64,000 nucleotides of DNA from Trichopria drosophilae (GCA_030407085.1 CM059583.1:21922001-21986000); one strand, 5' to 3'; shown: positions 46,998-60,402, numbered from the stretch's first letter. Numbers and translations: made by a program. The notes: generated by a model not told the origin, from the sequence alone.

Positions 46998-47098
46998 GTG
47001 ATAAGTGTCTTATGAAGAAGGAAGAAAGAAGAAATTTTTAAAATTTATTTCATGTGATAGGCAGAGCCCATAACATTTACATTTATTGAAGGCTACTT

Positions 47099-47273
47099 CA
47101 ATTTAGAGAATTAAAGACTCAAATTATTCTTTGTGCAGTGTTAATGACTTTTATTGAGTAAATGTGTCATTTACGACGGTGACACATTGGTTTACCGAAA
47201 CGTGTCACATTTATTCCGTAAAAGTTATTATAACCACACAATAAACAATTTGAGTCTTGAATTTTCTAAATTG
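47099..47273. repeat. 175-bp palindromic MITE-like hairpin
   Basis: 'caatttagagaattaaagac' (47099) pairs with 'gtcttgaattttctaaattg' (to 47273), then 'tcaaattattctttgtg' with 'cacacaataaacaattt' and 'gacttttattgagtaaatgt' with 'acatttattccgtaaaagtt'. The centre is near 47186, so nearly all bases take part in the fold. No coding frame. Confidence 0.85.
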
Positions 47274-47494
47274 AAATATAGACGATCGAAAAAAATTAAT
47301 TTACTGATTAAGGCTATTTATTAATTAAATTTTATTTGGCTTTGTTTATTTATTTCGTCGCTACCTATCGATCACCGAACAAATTCCGCAGATTCCACCT
47401 TTAATAGTTACTGGCCTAGAAAAAATTCTTCATGTATAATTTTATGAAGTATGAAGCATCTTCTTTCAGGTACCGTTGTTAACATTGACCAATG

Positions 47495-48203
47495 GAGCGA
47501 TATAAGAAAGTTAAAGTACATTTTTCCCAACGATCGCCCGATTTTTCACCTTCTTTTTAAATCTCACATTTCGAAATTGAAAATGTCTTGCTAGAGTATG
47601 GTAATCATGATGGAATGAGGTAAGGATATCTACTCTAACAAACCCTGTTGGCCACAGAATTTCAATATGGCGGCTGAAATAAGAACGAAATATATTTCTT
47701 CGATTTTGTAATTGTAGTCGTTAAACGTATTTCACATTAATTCTATACTTAATATATGTGCAAATTATAACAATAAGATTTTTACACACGAGGAAAGTCT
47801 TATTCTTTAGAAAGCGTGGAATTCGTCTATTTTCTGCTGAGTAAATCTAATTCTCCGAATTCAATAGTAAGTATATAATGTCAGTATTTTCCTGTGCCTA
47901 AGTATACGTATTCAGAATATATTTTTATAAATTCTATGGATACAGAATCTATGTGTTAAAAATTTGAGAAAAATTTGATGAGATTAAAATGACAAAATTA
48001 AAAAAAATATAGGCTTTATTAATTTAGGCCTCCATCTTGAAGACGCCATATTCAATTTTCAAAAATACGCCACGAGATATGTATATCCATGCCATCTTTT
48101 ATAGTGGTCATCATATTCTAGCATCACTTTTCACTTTCAACACAAAACATCGCAAAGATTTCGGCACTATTTTGGAAGAATGTACTTTTTTATATCGTTT
48201 CAC
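47495..48203. repeat. 709-bp foldback element
   Basis: 'gagcgatataagaaagttaa' (47495) pairs with 'ttttttatatcgtttc' (48186-48201). Inward, 'gtacatttttccca' pairs with 'ggaagaatgtac', 'gaaattgaaaatgtcttgct' with 'agcatcacttttcactttc', 'gagtatggtaatcatgatgg' with 'ggtcatcatattc', and 'ttcaatatggcggctg' with 'agacgccatattcaa'. About 320 bases between the arms are unpaired. Confidence 0.75.
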
Positions 48204-48589
48204 CGTCCAATATTAATATAACCACATGAGAAACGAGGCTTCAAACTGTGGAAAATATAGAAAGAATTTTTTCTTTATTAAAAAAGATATCGTTGAATGT
48301 TGAAAAAAAGAGAAGGATTTTCCATCCATATAGGGTTAAACGACTTGCAAGTTTTCATTCCATCGTCCACTTTTTGATAAAACTTTCCTTTCGAAAAGTT
48401 CAATGCAGGAATGGTATTATGGTTTAATATGTTCAACTTGCTGTCGATATTTTTTGCGAAATAATGATTCAACAATAACAATTTGACGTTATTAAAAGCT
48501 CCCTGTATTAAACAAATTAACAAATTCCCTGAATTTACTATTTTAATGTTCAATTGATTCTGTAGTGTGTATATTTATAAATAAATATT

Positions 48590-49260
48590 TACTTAGTTCA
48601 TATAACTATTTATTTCAGCGTCTGTAATTCACAGCATAAAACGAATAAATAGCAAACTAATTATACGTTATATCAACCAATTTAATTCTTTCTGTAGATA
48701 GAGAATTAAAATCAGGCGAATGATAATTCCAATTGATTAAAAAGAATAATGAATATTTATAATTAATTAAATGAATTCTGAACAAGAATTATTGGCATTA
48801 ATAATGAAGAATAACATTTATTCTATCATGATTTGGAATTATCCGTCGTGATTATGCTACTTCACTCTCTTGTCTGAGATTTCTTCCCGGCAATGCAAAA
48901 TTTGATGATCAATTTAATTCCACTGTTTATTTTCTTTATTTAATTTAATTCCACCCAACAACATTTGAATACGGATTTAATCAAATATTAAGGTATCTAG
49001 ATATTTGTGTTCAGCCGATCTAATGATAAAGTGTAAAGAAAATAAGAAATTGGAATTGGTCAGGTTTTTACACAGCGTAAGTAGTAATATATTACATAAT
49101 GTATTACGTCCCTTTTCACAATTTGTTGCCAAACCTAGGTAAATTTAAACATTTTTACTATTTCAAAAATATGCTGAATTTATATCTGATAAGCAAAGAG
49201 TAGTTTATTCTACACAAACCCGTTATTGGCAGGTCTGGCTAAAAATGCATGTTTCTACTG
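48590..49260 (+). repeat. Clustered repeat family Q, copy A
   Basis: Landmarks are 'actaattatacgttatatca' (48657), 'gcaatgcaaaatttgatgat' (48891) and 'ttaattccacccaacaacat' (48946). They continue with 'gtgttcagccgatctaatga' (49008), 'caggtttttacacagcgtaa' (49062) and a downstream block 'attacgtcccttttcacaat' (49104). All recur in copies B, C (inverted) and D. No coding frame. The ends are approximate. Confidence 0.75.
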
Positions 49261-49299
49261 CGTATGGACAACTCATATCCCTCACGGAACACCGCATTA

Positions 49300-50085
49300 T
49301 GATAAGGTCACGGAGACGTTATAACCTTAAACCTTTAACCGACTCGATGTCATAATGTTGTTAAAATGTTACCTGTAATGAACCTTACAATGTAACGTAA
49401 ATGTAAGATGCTGATAAACTTACAGAACATAGAAAATTGTACGTTGCAGAACTATCCGGATTGAAGTCCTATTAACGTTTTTATAAGGTTGCTATCTCTA
49501 TAATCAATCGACTTAATTTCTTTTATCGCCACTAGGTGAAATTTTGAATTTTGCAGCTATGTTTTGACTTCCGATATGAAAATGAGTTTGGAACTAGTAT
49601 ACATTAGACCTCTCGGAGTAATTATTAGGTACATTTTTTTCTAATGTGGAACAGAGCAGAATAGCTGAACTATTGCGAGACCTATATGTAACCTTACAAC
49701 AATCTTGCTCAAATTTTCTGTTACAACTTTTTGTTGTAATGAAATACAGTTAAAATTAAATATTTAATAATAATGTATAATTAAAAATTTTATCAAATGT
49801 GAAATATTCAAATGATGTAAACGCATTTTAAATACAATAATTTATTTATTGACGTGCTAAATCGTAATCTAAACGGAACATTGCCTACCTTTTACTGGGA
49901 TATTACTTAATGTTAATGTAACATTGTCCTATAACCTTCACTTAATAAGTTTGGCTGATGATTCACATCTTAATGTAAGGCTGGCATAAGGTTACGTGAA
50001 GGTTTCTTAATCTCTATGTAATGTTACAACCTTAAAAAGTAAGGTGATAAGAACCTTACTGGAACATTAATGTTCTGTGCGCGAT
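49300..50085. repeat. Stretch rich in AACCTTAC/GTAACATT words between family Q copies
   Basis: Words like 'taatgaaccttacaatgtaa' (49378), 'ttaatgtaacattgtcctat' (49913), 'aaggttacgtgaagg' (49988) and 'atgtaatgttacaacc' (50016) recur in both orientations near each end of the interval, with a plain AT-rich middle. This is the layout of a non-autonomous element with iterated, partly inverted ends. Boundaries are not clear. Confidence 0.45.
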
Positions 50086-50139
50086 TCATCGTGATAACCA
50101 CAATGAACGAATTTTAGACGCGAATTAAGTGCATCTATT

Positions 50140-50600
50140 TCCTTATATCATATAACTATTTATTAGTTTCTCTAACCAATTCATCATATGGAGCTCAAAG
50201 CCCAAAGAGGAGAGTTAGGAAAACTAATTTATACGTTATATCAACTGATCTAATTCCGTTAAATTGAAACGATAAACAAGAATAATAAACAATCGTTATT
50301 CATTAAATGAATTAAGGAAAGCAATGATTGAAATCAATGATTGAAACTATGAATCGTCAATATTCAACTTCACTGGCTACTCTGAGATCTTCACTTCAAA
50401 GCAGACTTTGTTAATCAATCGAAATCCACTGTTTATTTAGTTTATATAAGTTAATTCCATCAAACATTTTAATACGGATTATTTCAATATCTATGTAACT
50501 AGATATAGGTGTTCAACCTATCTATACATAATGTGCAATGAAAACAAGAAGTAATAGGATGTCTCAGGTTTTCACACCGTGTAAGTAGTGACAGAGATTG
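50140..50600 (+). repeat. Clustered repeat family Q, copy B
   Basis: It contains 'agtttctctaaccaattcat', 'tggagctcaaagc', 'actaatttatacgttatatc', 'ttaattccatcaaacatttt', 'gtgttcaacctatctatac' and 'cacaccgtgtaagtagtgac' in the same order as copies A and D. It lies about 1.55 kb after copy A. Confidence 0.75.
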
Positions 50601-50756
50601 CTAATATGAACGAAGAATTTATTTAGACCCTAATTTTTTAAATCAAGTGATTTAAAATGATGCACTAGCATGAACTATTTTACTTTGAATATTTATATTT
50701 TAATAACCACGTGATCTACACAATTTGGAGTACGATTTCCATAGCATCTATTAAAG

Positions 50757-51062
50757 AATTAATGGATGGAGTATGGTTATATTTTCGCAATAATTTCAAT
50801 GGCGAAAAACGAATAAATCTCGTCTGTAATACAAGCGGTCAAACTACTGTTGGATATTGAAAAGAAACAATTCTAAGCAGCATAAAATAAAAGTATTAAA
50901 GATATAATTCTGGAATCTACCCTGAATATAAAAAAATATAAAATTATTCTTTATACATTTTTAAACCTACTTTAAAATAACGAAATTAGAATTAAAGGTG
51001 GAGTATGATTATATATTCGCGATGATCCAATAGCGAAAAATGAATAAATCTCAGATATAAAG
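50757..51062. repeat. Direct repeat pair, offset about 233 bp
   Basis: 'ggatggagtatggttatatt' (50763) and 'ggtggagtatgattatatat' (50998) begin two similar blocks of about 70 bases, each ending in 'gcgaaaaacgaataaatctc' or 'gcgaaaaatgaataaatctc'. Function unknown; probably an old duplication. Confidence 0.65.
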
Positions 51063-51939
51063 TGATACTATTTCTATATTCAAACGTACACATTGTTCCG
51101 AGTTACACTAATTGAAAGCGTTCATAACTTTCCTTAAGCCGGATAAACGGTATTTGAGTATAGCTTAAAGTAATGAAGCAATTTATATATGTCTAGAAAC
51201 TTTGCATGAAAATATTTGTGATCGTAAATAAAACGTCGCTTGTTTCCTTAATCCGATTTAATGTACCCTTAGCCAATAATTCATAACATTCCTTTTGTCC
51301 ATTTGTTCAAATCTATTATTCATTAAGGATAATTTGAAAATCATTTACAAAACCTATGTTTAAACCATTACTTACTTTTCATTTAACTTCACTTAGACTG
51401 TTCAATTAAGCTTGTAAACCGAATATCCCATTCTTTATAATCATTACATAATTATTGGTTATGTTTATGATCCTTTGATATCCTAATTTCTTGTTTACCA
51501 TTATTATTTCGCCATACAATTTCCGTGCAAATTTTTTATCAAGTAATCCCAATTGCTGAACGACTAAAACTTTTGTAACTATACATGACTGAACGTTTTT
51601 TTTTGTGAACGCTTCGACAGTGTAGGAGATATGTGGGTTTTAGTAAGATAGTTTTTATCGGTATTGTTTAAATATTTTCATAGCTTTCAGCGTAATTACA
51701 AGAAAGCGTTTCCGCTTTCTGTCAATCTTACAAATGTACGTTTTTATCGACAATATTGTGTTGGATGTGGAGACGTAATCTTTTATTATTTTTTTTATTT
51801 GCTTAACGAATCCTAGTTATTATCCTAGCAGATAAATTTACAAGAGTATTTTCAACTTTATTTAGTATATTTTTTATTAATTTATTATAGAAATTGAAGT
51901 TTTAACAACTCATTCATAAAAATTACGTCTTTAAATTTA

Positions 51940-52512
51940 TGTTACTACTTACGCGGTAAAACCTGACACATTCTAACTTCTTGTCTTTACAAATTATTTG
52001 TAGATCGGTTGAGCATAAATATTTCGGTATATAGATATTGGATTAAATCCGTATTAAAATGTTGTTGGATGGAATTAAATTAAATAAACGAAATAAGCAG
52101 TGAATTAAGTTGATGATCAAATTTTGCATTGCTGAGAAGCAATATCAGACTAGACAATGAAGTTGAATATCCATGATGCTTATTTCCAAATTCTGATAGA
52201 ATAATTGTTACTGTTCATTATTAAACTCAAGATTCGTTATTCATAATTCATTTAATAAATAATAATTGTTCATTAATCTTTTTCGTCAATAAAAATTATC
52301 ACCCGTCTATAATTATCGTTCTCTATCGACAGAAAGTATGAAATCTGTTAATATAACGTATAAATTAGTTTTCTAAATATTCGCTTTGTGCTTTGAGCTC
52401 CAGGTGATGAATTGGTTAGAGAAACTAATAAATCTTTATACGTAGAAGAGTTGTTCACCCGCAGTAGAAACGTGAGTTTTTGGTCAAACGTGCCAATAGC
52501 GCGTTTGTTAAT
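51940..52512 (-). repeat. Clustered repeat family Q, copy C (inverted)
   Basis: It reads as the reverse complement of copies A, B and D: 'gttactacttacgcggtaaa' (51941), 'tgttgttggatggaattaaa' (52061), 'atcaaattttgcattgctga' (52115), 'gagctccaggtgatgaattg' (52397), and 'ttgttcacccgcagtagaaa' (52451). With copy D it makes arms of about 600 bases around 52513-53680. Confidence 0.8.
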
Positions 52513-52579
52513 TTAGTAACTTTCTAGTTTAAATTTTCAGCAACTTAAAATTTAAACCACAAAGTTACTAAATTATTTA
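52513..52579. repeat. Hairpin at the inner edge of copy C
   Basis: 'aatttagtaactttctagtt' followed by 'taaatttt' pairs with 'aaaatttaaaccacaaagtt' followed by 'actaaatt', leaving a loop of about 10 bases. The same sequence flanks copy D near 53678-53702. Confidence 0.75.
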
Positions 52580-52899
52580 ATTATAAGTTGCTTATCATAC
52601 GCCATTTTCTTAAGGGGGTTCCTTTCGTTATTAGTCATGGTCTTTATCATTTTCGTGTCTATTACGATATATTTTTCGTTTTGCTTAGAACAAATGCTTT
52701 ATTCATAACAATTACTTCCATTGGATGAAACCATAACAAAAATAGATTATTGCACATTTATGGTTTGAGATAATATTAGGTCGAATCCCACCGAGTAATC
52801 ACCAAAATAAAATATTGCAAATAAACACCAATTATTCAACATCTGAAGAATTTCTGTATTTTGTGTGTGAACAAGCGTATTTACATTTTGTCAGACATG

Positions 52900-53445
52900 T
52901 GGGATTTATCACCAGGAAAATACTAAAAAGCCACATGGAAGCTAACGAAGGAGCGCCGAAGCGTTACAATCACGGACGTAAACATCTTTTTGTTCAGGCG
53001 AGAAGTGAAAATCGCGAAAGAGCTTGCGACGTTTGGGTGTGTAAGGTCGATAGTAATTCCGTTAGAACGGATCGAAGACGAGTTATAAGGGGGACGTAAG
53101 ACGAGGCAACTTCCGGTTTAAATTTAGTTTCGACGTACTGCACGTATGTATGTTCCCGTACCCGGTTTATGCGGGATCGCGTTTTCCGCCCGAATGTGCA
53201 ACAGAGCAGGAGTTCGCCTAATCCGACAAGAACGTTACACGGAACGCGGAACGTCTTGCTTTGCATTCGCGCTATTCCCTAGAAGCTTAGCGGTTAGCGA
53301 TTTCAGCTTCTCAAACTTCGATGCTTTATCGATTCCCGCGGCGTTGAATAACGAAAGCCGATTGTTACGTTCCAAGTTGGCGCTCGCTGTTTTAGTTCAG
53401 TTACTGGTTACACCGAGCTTTCGGCACGTTTCGTCGTTTACTCAC
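52900..53445. other. CpG-rich segment enclosed by inverted family Q copies
   Basis: About 550 bases of sharply higher CG content sit between the arms formed by copies C and D. Frames of 94, 90 and 113 codons overlap on both strands, none with a domain, signal or known motif; their overlap suggests composition effects. It could be captured host DNA inside a composite foldback, a regulatory islet, or the core of a larger element. The right flank at 53447 switches directly into repeat sequence ('attacgtccctttttatact'). Confidence 0.5.
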
Positions 53446-53446
53446 G

Positions 53447-54360
53447 TATTACGTCCCTTTTTATACTTTGTTTGCATACCTAGGTAAATTTATACATTTT
53501 TATTATTTCCAAAATATGCTGAATTTGTATCTGATAGGCAAATTTGTGTAGTTGGTTCTGCATCGAAGAAACGAATGTCCAAAAAACCCAGAATTTTTAT
53601 TAAGTTTTACGAGACGTTTAGATTTGTATAGAAAAATGTAAGAAAGATCATAAAATTTGAGTATGAAAACAGGAAAATTTAAACCAAGAAGTTACTAAAT
53701 TCACAAACGTGTTATTGACACGCCTGACCAAAAACACACGTTTCTACTGAGGGTGAACAACTCGTCTACGTCGCCATAACCACGCTGAAAAATTTTAGGT
53801 GAAAATTAACTCCATCTATTTCCGTAGGTCGTATAAAGAATTATTAGTTTCTCTAACCAATTCATCACCTGGAGCTCAAAGCACAAAGCGAATAGTTAGA
53901 AAACTAATTTATACGCTATATTAACCGATTTCATTCTTTCTGTCGATAGAGATTGAAAATTATAGACGAGTAATAATTTTTATTGACGAAAAAGAATAAT
54001 GAACAATTATTATTCTTTAAATGAATTATGAACAACAAATCTTCAAATTAATAATAAACAGTAACATTCATTCTATCAGAATTTCGAAATAAGCATCGTA
54101 CGTGGATATTCAACTTCATTTTCTAGTCTGATATTTTTTCTCGGCAATGCAAAATTTGATCGTCAACTTTGTTTTTTTTTTATATTCTGATCATCAATTT
54201 AGTGATCAGAATATAAAAAGAACAACAAAAACACGGATTTCATCCAATATCTATGTGCCGTAATATTTATGTTCAACCGATCTATAGGCAATGTCTAAAG
54301 ACAAGAAAATGTTAGAATGTGTCAAGTTTTTACACCGTGAAAGTATTAAGGTAAACTGAA
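53447..54360 (+). repeat. Clustered repeat family Q, copy D with upstream block
   Basis: The 'attacgtccctttttatact' block (53447-53545) is the one that follows copy A. Then come 'cctgaccaaaaacacacgtt' (53723), 'actgagggtgaacaactcgt' (53747), 'agtttctctaaccaattcat' (53847), 'tggagctcaaagcacaaagc' (53871), 'gcaatgcaaaatttgatcgt' (54145) and 'caagtttttacaccgtgaaa' (54330). Shared order in A and D indicates the family is longer than a single block and partly tandem. Confidence 0.75.
54175..54219. repeat. Short perfect hairpin inside copy D
   Basis: 'tatattctgatca' and 'tgatcagaatata' are exact inverses separated by 9 bases, with T/A runs outside adding pairs. This piece is absent from copies A-C at the matching place, so it is an insertion specific to copy D. 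Confidence 0.8.
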
Positions 54361-57300
54361 AGACGTCGTTTTTACAGAAGAGTCAAAACAAAAACTGTAA
54401 TGCAATATTTCAAAAAAATCATTCAGCAACAATGGGAAGAACTAAATTAATTACTGAATTTTGTTGAGACATTTTATGGAAATGCAAAAAAATACAGTTA
54501 AAAATTGAAAATTTCGCGCGATTCAAATAATTTGATTTTTATCAGACATGTCTTTCTATTATTCTTAATATCCGCAATAATTGTCAATGATTTGATTTTT
54601 CTTATAGTGTCATCTTATCCAGTCTTTTTTAATACTCCCGCTGTAATTACTCTTTGCATTCTAATATCATAATCTTCATATCTATCGAATTCGAATTTGC
54701 TTCCATGTCTCGTTATTTTTTAAGCATTTTTCATGCATTTTTATATTTTTCAAAATTGTTTGAGAGTTATAACTCAGTAATAGTTTTATTGAAGATTTTC
54801 ATATTGTTCTGTGTATAAAAACGAAATCTAAAAGTGAGCCAACAAATTTCTGAGGAAAAGAGTATTGGTCGTGGTTTTAGGATAAAAAGCTTCAACATTT
54901 CCCTATTATTACAAAGAATATACATGGATTAAAAAATAATTATTACAACGAATGGTTTAGAAAAATTGGTATGAGTCTAAATGCACTTCCCGTTTAAATG
55001 AAAAATCTCAAAGAATCTTGTTAGTTCATTTTTCTTTAATACTGACTTTGACGAACCTTTTTGAAAAACTGTAAGAATATATTACAAATTCGAATTTTTT
55101 TTTTCGACCCTTTTTTAAATTTGTTTTTCTTTGTTTTTTTATCTGTTTCCGAGAAATTAATATATAAAAAATACCTATATAAACAACATTTGTTTGATAA
55201 ATAAAAACTTTCGTTTAAAACGAGTTAAATTGCACAATTCTGATAAATTCCAATAAACAATCGTATATTTAAACAGTAGATATTTGCAATTGTTACAAAA
55301 ATCGCCATATCTATGAACATTTAACTACATACCTATACTTCCGGGGGAATGATTATAATTAAATAAATAAAGTAACAAACAAAAACAAAAAACTACTGCT
55401 GTAAATACAAAATGATATGAAATATAAATGATCCAAAACATGGTTCTAGTCTTCTCAGCAACTCAAAATTAGCATATAAACGACACAACAAATAAACGTA
55501 AAAATTCATAATTCCGGAAACATAAACATGTGATTATATTTTAAAAATAATATTTTTTAATTATTTAGAATGTAACGAATTTAGTCCAATATTTAAATCT
55601 TAATAAATGCTGAATAAATTGGGTTCAAATATTTATCATGAAGACTGTAAACAAAAGTTATTTACTGAATGATATATATGCTCATCGGTCTCGCAAGTCT
55701 CCGAAGTAATTTTACCTCTTCCATCATAAAGCTCGGTGTACAAAACCACTATCTAGTTAAACTTTATTACTACGATATCCAGCATAAAATCGCCTGCGTA
55801 GTGCATATGAATATGTTTCCTTACTCGGTGTTTGTTACTGCTCTACATTAAAATGACGAATAATTGTAATTATTCATCCATTATGGTAAATAATTCAGTT
55901 TTGAAATTATTTCTACATGAATTAATATATGAGTAGAAATATGGCTGAAATTATTATTATACATTTATATTATTTTTAAAAATTGTGATAGCTTGCAATA
56001 TTATTATATAATTCGAGTTATTGTTTACGTTCATGCATAACTAATTTCATGCAGATGGATAGAAATTATAGTTCAACTTTCGTTTAAAAAATTAATGCTT
56101 ATTGATTAAAATTTTTCAGGGGGACTTTGGAGCCTTCTTAAAAAGCTTAACTTGAAGTTTGCTACCAATGTTTCAACTGGTATTTTTAGCATTACAAAAC
56201 AAGTAAACATTTGGTTTTTTGTAATTACTTTAGTTAAAGTGCTCATTTTTAAACTTTTTCATTATCAGCAAGTTATTCTAATAAACAATAGTGATTCGAT
56301 CAATAACATCAAGAGAATATGAAGAGCTATAAATTGAGCGGTAATACGTTAATGTATCTTGAATAGAAGCGGAGTAATCACAAAAGAAAAACGAATATTT
56401 TACTTTTATAATGAGCTAAAAAATTCGCAGCGGAAACGTTGGTCCCAAAATTCTGAATAAGCGTTTTTAGTGATCCTCCCTTTTGAAAAGATTTCATCAT
56501 AAATATTCACTTTCTACTTTCTACTGGATTATTATATTTATCTATAAAAATATAATATTTAATTAATCTAAACAGGTTACTAATATATTTAAATATTTTA
56601 AATACATTAAAATTTAAAATAGTATATATTAATTTAATAGGCGTATCATCTTCGTAATTTCATTATAAGTGCTCATTTTTTAGGTAATGCAATTAATGTT
56701 CCGTACACTTAATGTTTTTTAACTCTGTGTAAGTTACATACCATTGATTTCTATATACTACATAGTGAATATTGGCATTTGAAGTTTAGACTGATGGAAA
56801 TGCATTAAGCTTTATATAAAGTTTACAGAATAGTTCCCAATAACACGCATATTTCTGCAAGTAATTAATATATTCTTTTAATTTTGTGAATCATTTCATT
56901 TTGGCGAGTCTGACGAACTTTTTCTACTGGAACAGTTTCAACATGCCTGAAATATAACTAGTTCAAAAAAATAGATGAGTAATAATAAAAATAACGTACA
57001 TGTGTGGAGTCTGGAGCCTATAAAGGCAATCGTGTTTTCTTTCACTTTTTTTGAACCTAGTATTTAATAGTGCTAGAACCAGTTGTCTATAAAATGAATT
57101 ATCGAAACCTTGTCCTACTGAAATAGTATGTCCAGCTGGTGAAGTATATAGGCAATCAATTCATTATGGTTAGAAAGCAGCCAGATGATGACATGGATGA
57201 GATTATGTACAGCAATTTTTCTGGGCAAGGAATAACAATAACAAACATTTTTAATTCACTTGGTAATTCATGGCTAAACTCGCCGCAGGCCGCATGGGCG

Positions 57301-59451
57301 AAGTCCCCAGTTGTCTTTGAACTCTCAACGTTGCGTCTTCTAATGTAATTGGTCTCGAAGAAACTCTGCAAATAGCATTTCGGAGAGTTTGATGTCGTGC
57401 GGTTATTCTAATTTATCTGTTATGATGTATAATTAAGTTATAGTAAATTCTTAAAAAGAATGTTTCTTGGTATTTGTTTGTTTAATTCCACAATTTTAAA
57501 TAGAAAATTTGTATTTCAGTCAATGTCTGAAAACTACTGTCTTGAATAAACGCAAGCGAACAACGCATTCTTCGACAATTGGAATTTTTGTTAAATTGTC
57601 AGCAAACATTATGTGCTATTTTCAATGAAAATGTTGTAACTTTTTTTATATTTCATGACCAGTGAATTTTAATGAGGGCACTTGAAACGGAAGCTTTCAA
57701 AACCTTTGTATTTGAATTTTCAGTATTTTCCTGGAAAGTTATATTGAATTCACTGATAAATCACTATGGAATGAGTTAATTCGAGGATTTGTCATTTAAT
57801 TCCATGTGCTGCATAGTTATGACTGCAAGAGATATTGTGAAGATGCACGTCGAAACAAAAGAAACTATCAGATGTTTTCTATGTATATATAAAGCTGCTT
57901 TCTCATTACGAATGTGACGATAGAATTTTACGTTCGGATCTCCTCGACGCCACTTTGCGAAAACGGGCTCAAAACATATTCTTCTATTCAGCAGGCGTAA
58001 AATGGTAATTTCTCGACCCATAGATTTTGCAAAGTCGTAATTTGTAAGAATGGCCATTTTCTATTCTTGAAAAAAAATGTGACCGCATTTGAAAGGTTCA
58101 TTGCGCTGGTATTAGAACCAGCCACCTTACCGTCGGCCGTCGAATGTTTTTAAACAATGCACACTTTATTTCAAGATTTTCAAATTATCCAATCTAAATC
58201 ATCATACAAGAATATTCTGTTATATAGTTTCTTTGTAATTAATTTAATTTTATGTAAAAAAAAATAGAGATGATGAAATTCTGTGCCAGTCTGTCCTATT
58301 ACAACACAAGTATGGGTAAACAATGGACGAATGTGAAAGGTACGTACTTGTCATTACCATAATGTTCATAAATTTTCCGTAACATAATATCCTGCTACAA
58401 GTTTCAGCGAAGATCACCCAGCTGATTATTTCCATATGCATCCCTCTTTTACATAGTGCCGTTATTATTAAAAGCCAACAAAACTTTGAGGTATAGAATT
58501 TGATGGTCTACATTTCTATTGAAACCATGTTTTCGGAGGATGTTTATTAAAGTCAATCAAAATAAGTACGAATTCCTAATCAGGATTCAAAATTCATTGG
58601 AAACACATTGAACAATTTTCGACTTCGCAAAGCTGTTTAGTGAATTCTTATAAACAGCACCGAATATCATTGTCTTGGCCGTCTATCATCAAATCTAACA
58701 AAAAGGCATTGAATTATAATAATTCGAAAAAATGTTAATAAAATAAAAATGTTTTTGTGTTTAAGTTCATTGGATTTTCTATAGAGATTAATGAGGTAAC
58801 AGATTGTGCATTCTGAACGCGCAGGATATTTTACAAGGGTCTAGCCAATGGCTCTGTCAAGTGTCGATGGACATTTGTCATAACTTAAGTCATTTTTTAG
58901 CATTCCTTTCAAAAATTTTGCTATATGGTTGAAGTCGGACGCAGTTTTTCGTCAAATTTGCAGTTTTGAAAACAAACAAAGACTGATAAAAATGTAATTT
59001 ATATTTTTTTCAAGATGACGGCTAAGATATTGCGGAAAATCAAGTTCTGTCATCATATTCGTAATCAAATACTACATAACTCTACATAACGATATTTACG
59101 TTCAACATTCATAAAACACTACAAAACTGGACAGCAAGTCATTTAAATGGACAAATTTACGTTTATAACACATGAAGGTATATTGGACCCGACTTGAAAT
59201 TTGAGACTCACTTCAAATAGTTCCTGCGAACGATCTGACCACTGACAAGTATGCAAACATATAGTCGAAACCCTCAAATATCATCAGAGATAAATATGAG
59301 TTCTATTTTAAGAGGGATTACTGGAAAATATGACTGAGAGAGGTCTAGAGAGAGCGAGTCTTTCGGACCTCGTCTGATTATTTAAGGGTAAAACTGAACA
59401 ACCTCAAACTTTTAATCGATCAGGCAAATTAGGTTTTGAGAGGACAAAAAA
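54361..59451. other. 5 kb without a supportable gene or repeat
   Basis: Very AT-rich to 57000. 57100-58140 has more balanced composition and two frames (69 codons at 57139 on plus, 93 codons at 57776 on minus) that lack known domains; each is in the length range expected by chance. 58800-59450 shows nothing known. A highly diverged exon in 57.1-58.1 kb cannot be excluded. Confidence 0.45.
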
Positions 59452-59940
59452 ATATATCCGAAATCCGAATACTGGGGGTGGTCAAGGGACTTATAAGGAT
59501 AAACAAAAATATATATTATTAAATATTTGAAAAGTACATTTAATAATAAAAAAAATGAGACCCAGTAGAGCATTGCACGATCATTCTACTGTACTCAAAA
59601 TCTTTTTGAAAAAGGGGGTGTGTTTTGAAAAAATCCAATATCTTAGAAACTATTCGCTTCTCCAAACTCAAAAAATGTAGACCTTCAAAAGTAGTATTCC
59701 ACCAAGTTTTATCAAAATTAAATTATTTTTCGAGAAATGAAAAATAAAACTAGATGCCTTCGACCCGGGTGCCTACAATTTTGGCTAAATTCGTATTGCA
59801 GTTCCCTGACGAAAGGCTGATGCTTCCGGGAATATTCCCATTTTAAAACTGCCAGGAAAGAAGGCGGCAGAGGATAGTTCTAGCATCGTTAGGTTCGAGT
59901 AGTTTCTATACATATATTGTAACAATATCTTGTTCCTTAA

Positions 59941-60402
59941 ATAGGGTGAATATGCCAATGAATGGACGGTTAAGCATTTTTCACACTTTGATCGATTGTA
60001 ACTTTTGAATTCTTTTATGAAAATTTAATTATTATACCACGATTAGAATCGTTAGACTCTGCTCTTTATGACCGAGCAGTTCAACCTTTGATTTTATTTA
60101 ATTAATAACCTCGTCTTCATACGTTTGTAAAAAAATCCGCTAAACCCCAATGAATAGACGGGTAAATCAAATGGGACATTTTCAGTACCAGTTTTGGATG
60201 GCTTTAAAACTTTGCTTTGATTTTACAAAATAATAAACACTGGAAGATCAATAGTACTGTAAATATTGTTTTGAATGTTCCAAGAACATAAAAATATGTA
60301 TTTTGTTGCATGTTGTGCATCATACATTCATAAGAAATAGAAATATGCAGAAAATCGTCCATTCATTGGTAGTCGTCCATTCATTGGCATATTCACCCTG
60401 TA
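59941..60402. mobile_element. Nested 462-bp MITE, possibly piggyBac-like
   Basis: AGGGTGAATATGCCAATGAA..GGACG at 59943 is exactly inverted at 60374-60399 (26 bases). Related direct copies lie inside ('ccaatgaatagacgggtaa' at 60149; 'cgtccattcattgg' at 60356). TTAA stands just outside each end (59937-59940 and 60403-60406), leaving ATAGGGTG... and TACAGGGTG... as termini. TTAA targets are diagnostic of piggyBac, but here the outermost bases differ slightly, so the assignment is tentative. Confidence 0.75.

Noticed and set aside
49300..50085. Calling exact terminal repeats for this stretch
   Set aside because: Shared AACCTTAC words occur in both orientations but no collinear end-to-end inversion could be traced.
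53146..53487. 113-codon frame in the CpG-rich segment
   Set aside because: Overlapped by open frames on the other strand; no motif; composition explains openness.
57139..57348. 69-codon frame starting with ATG, acidic stretch
   Set aside because: Within chance length; overlapping 71-codon frame on the opposite strand; no known domain.
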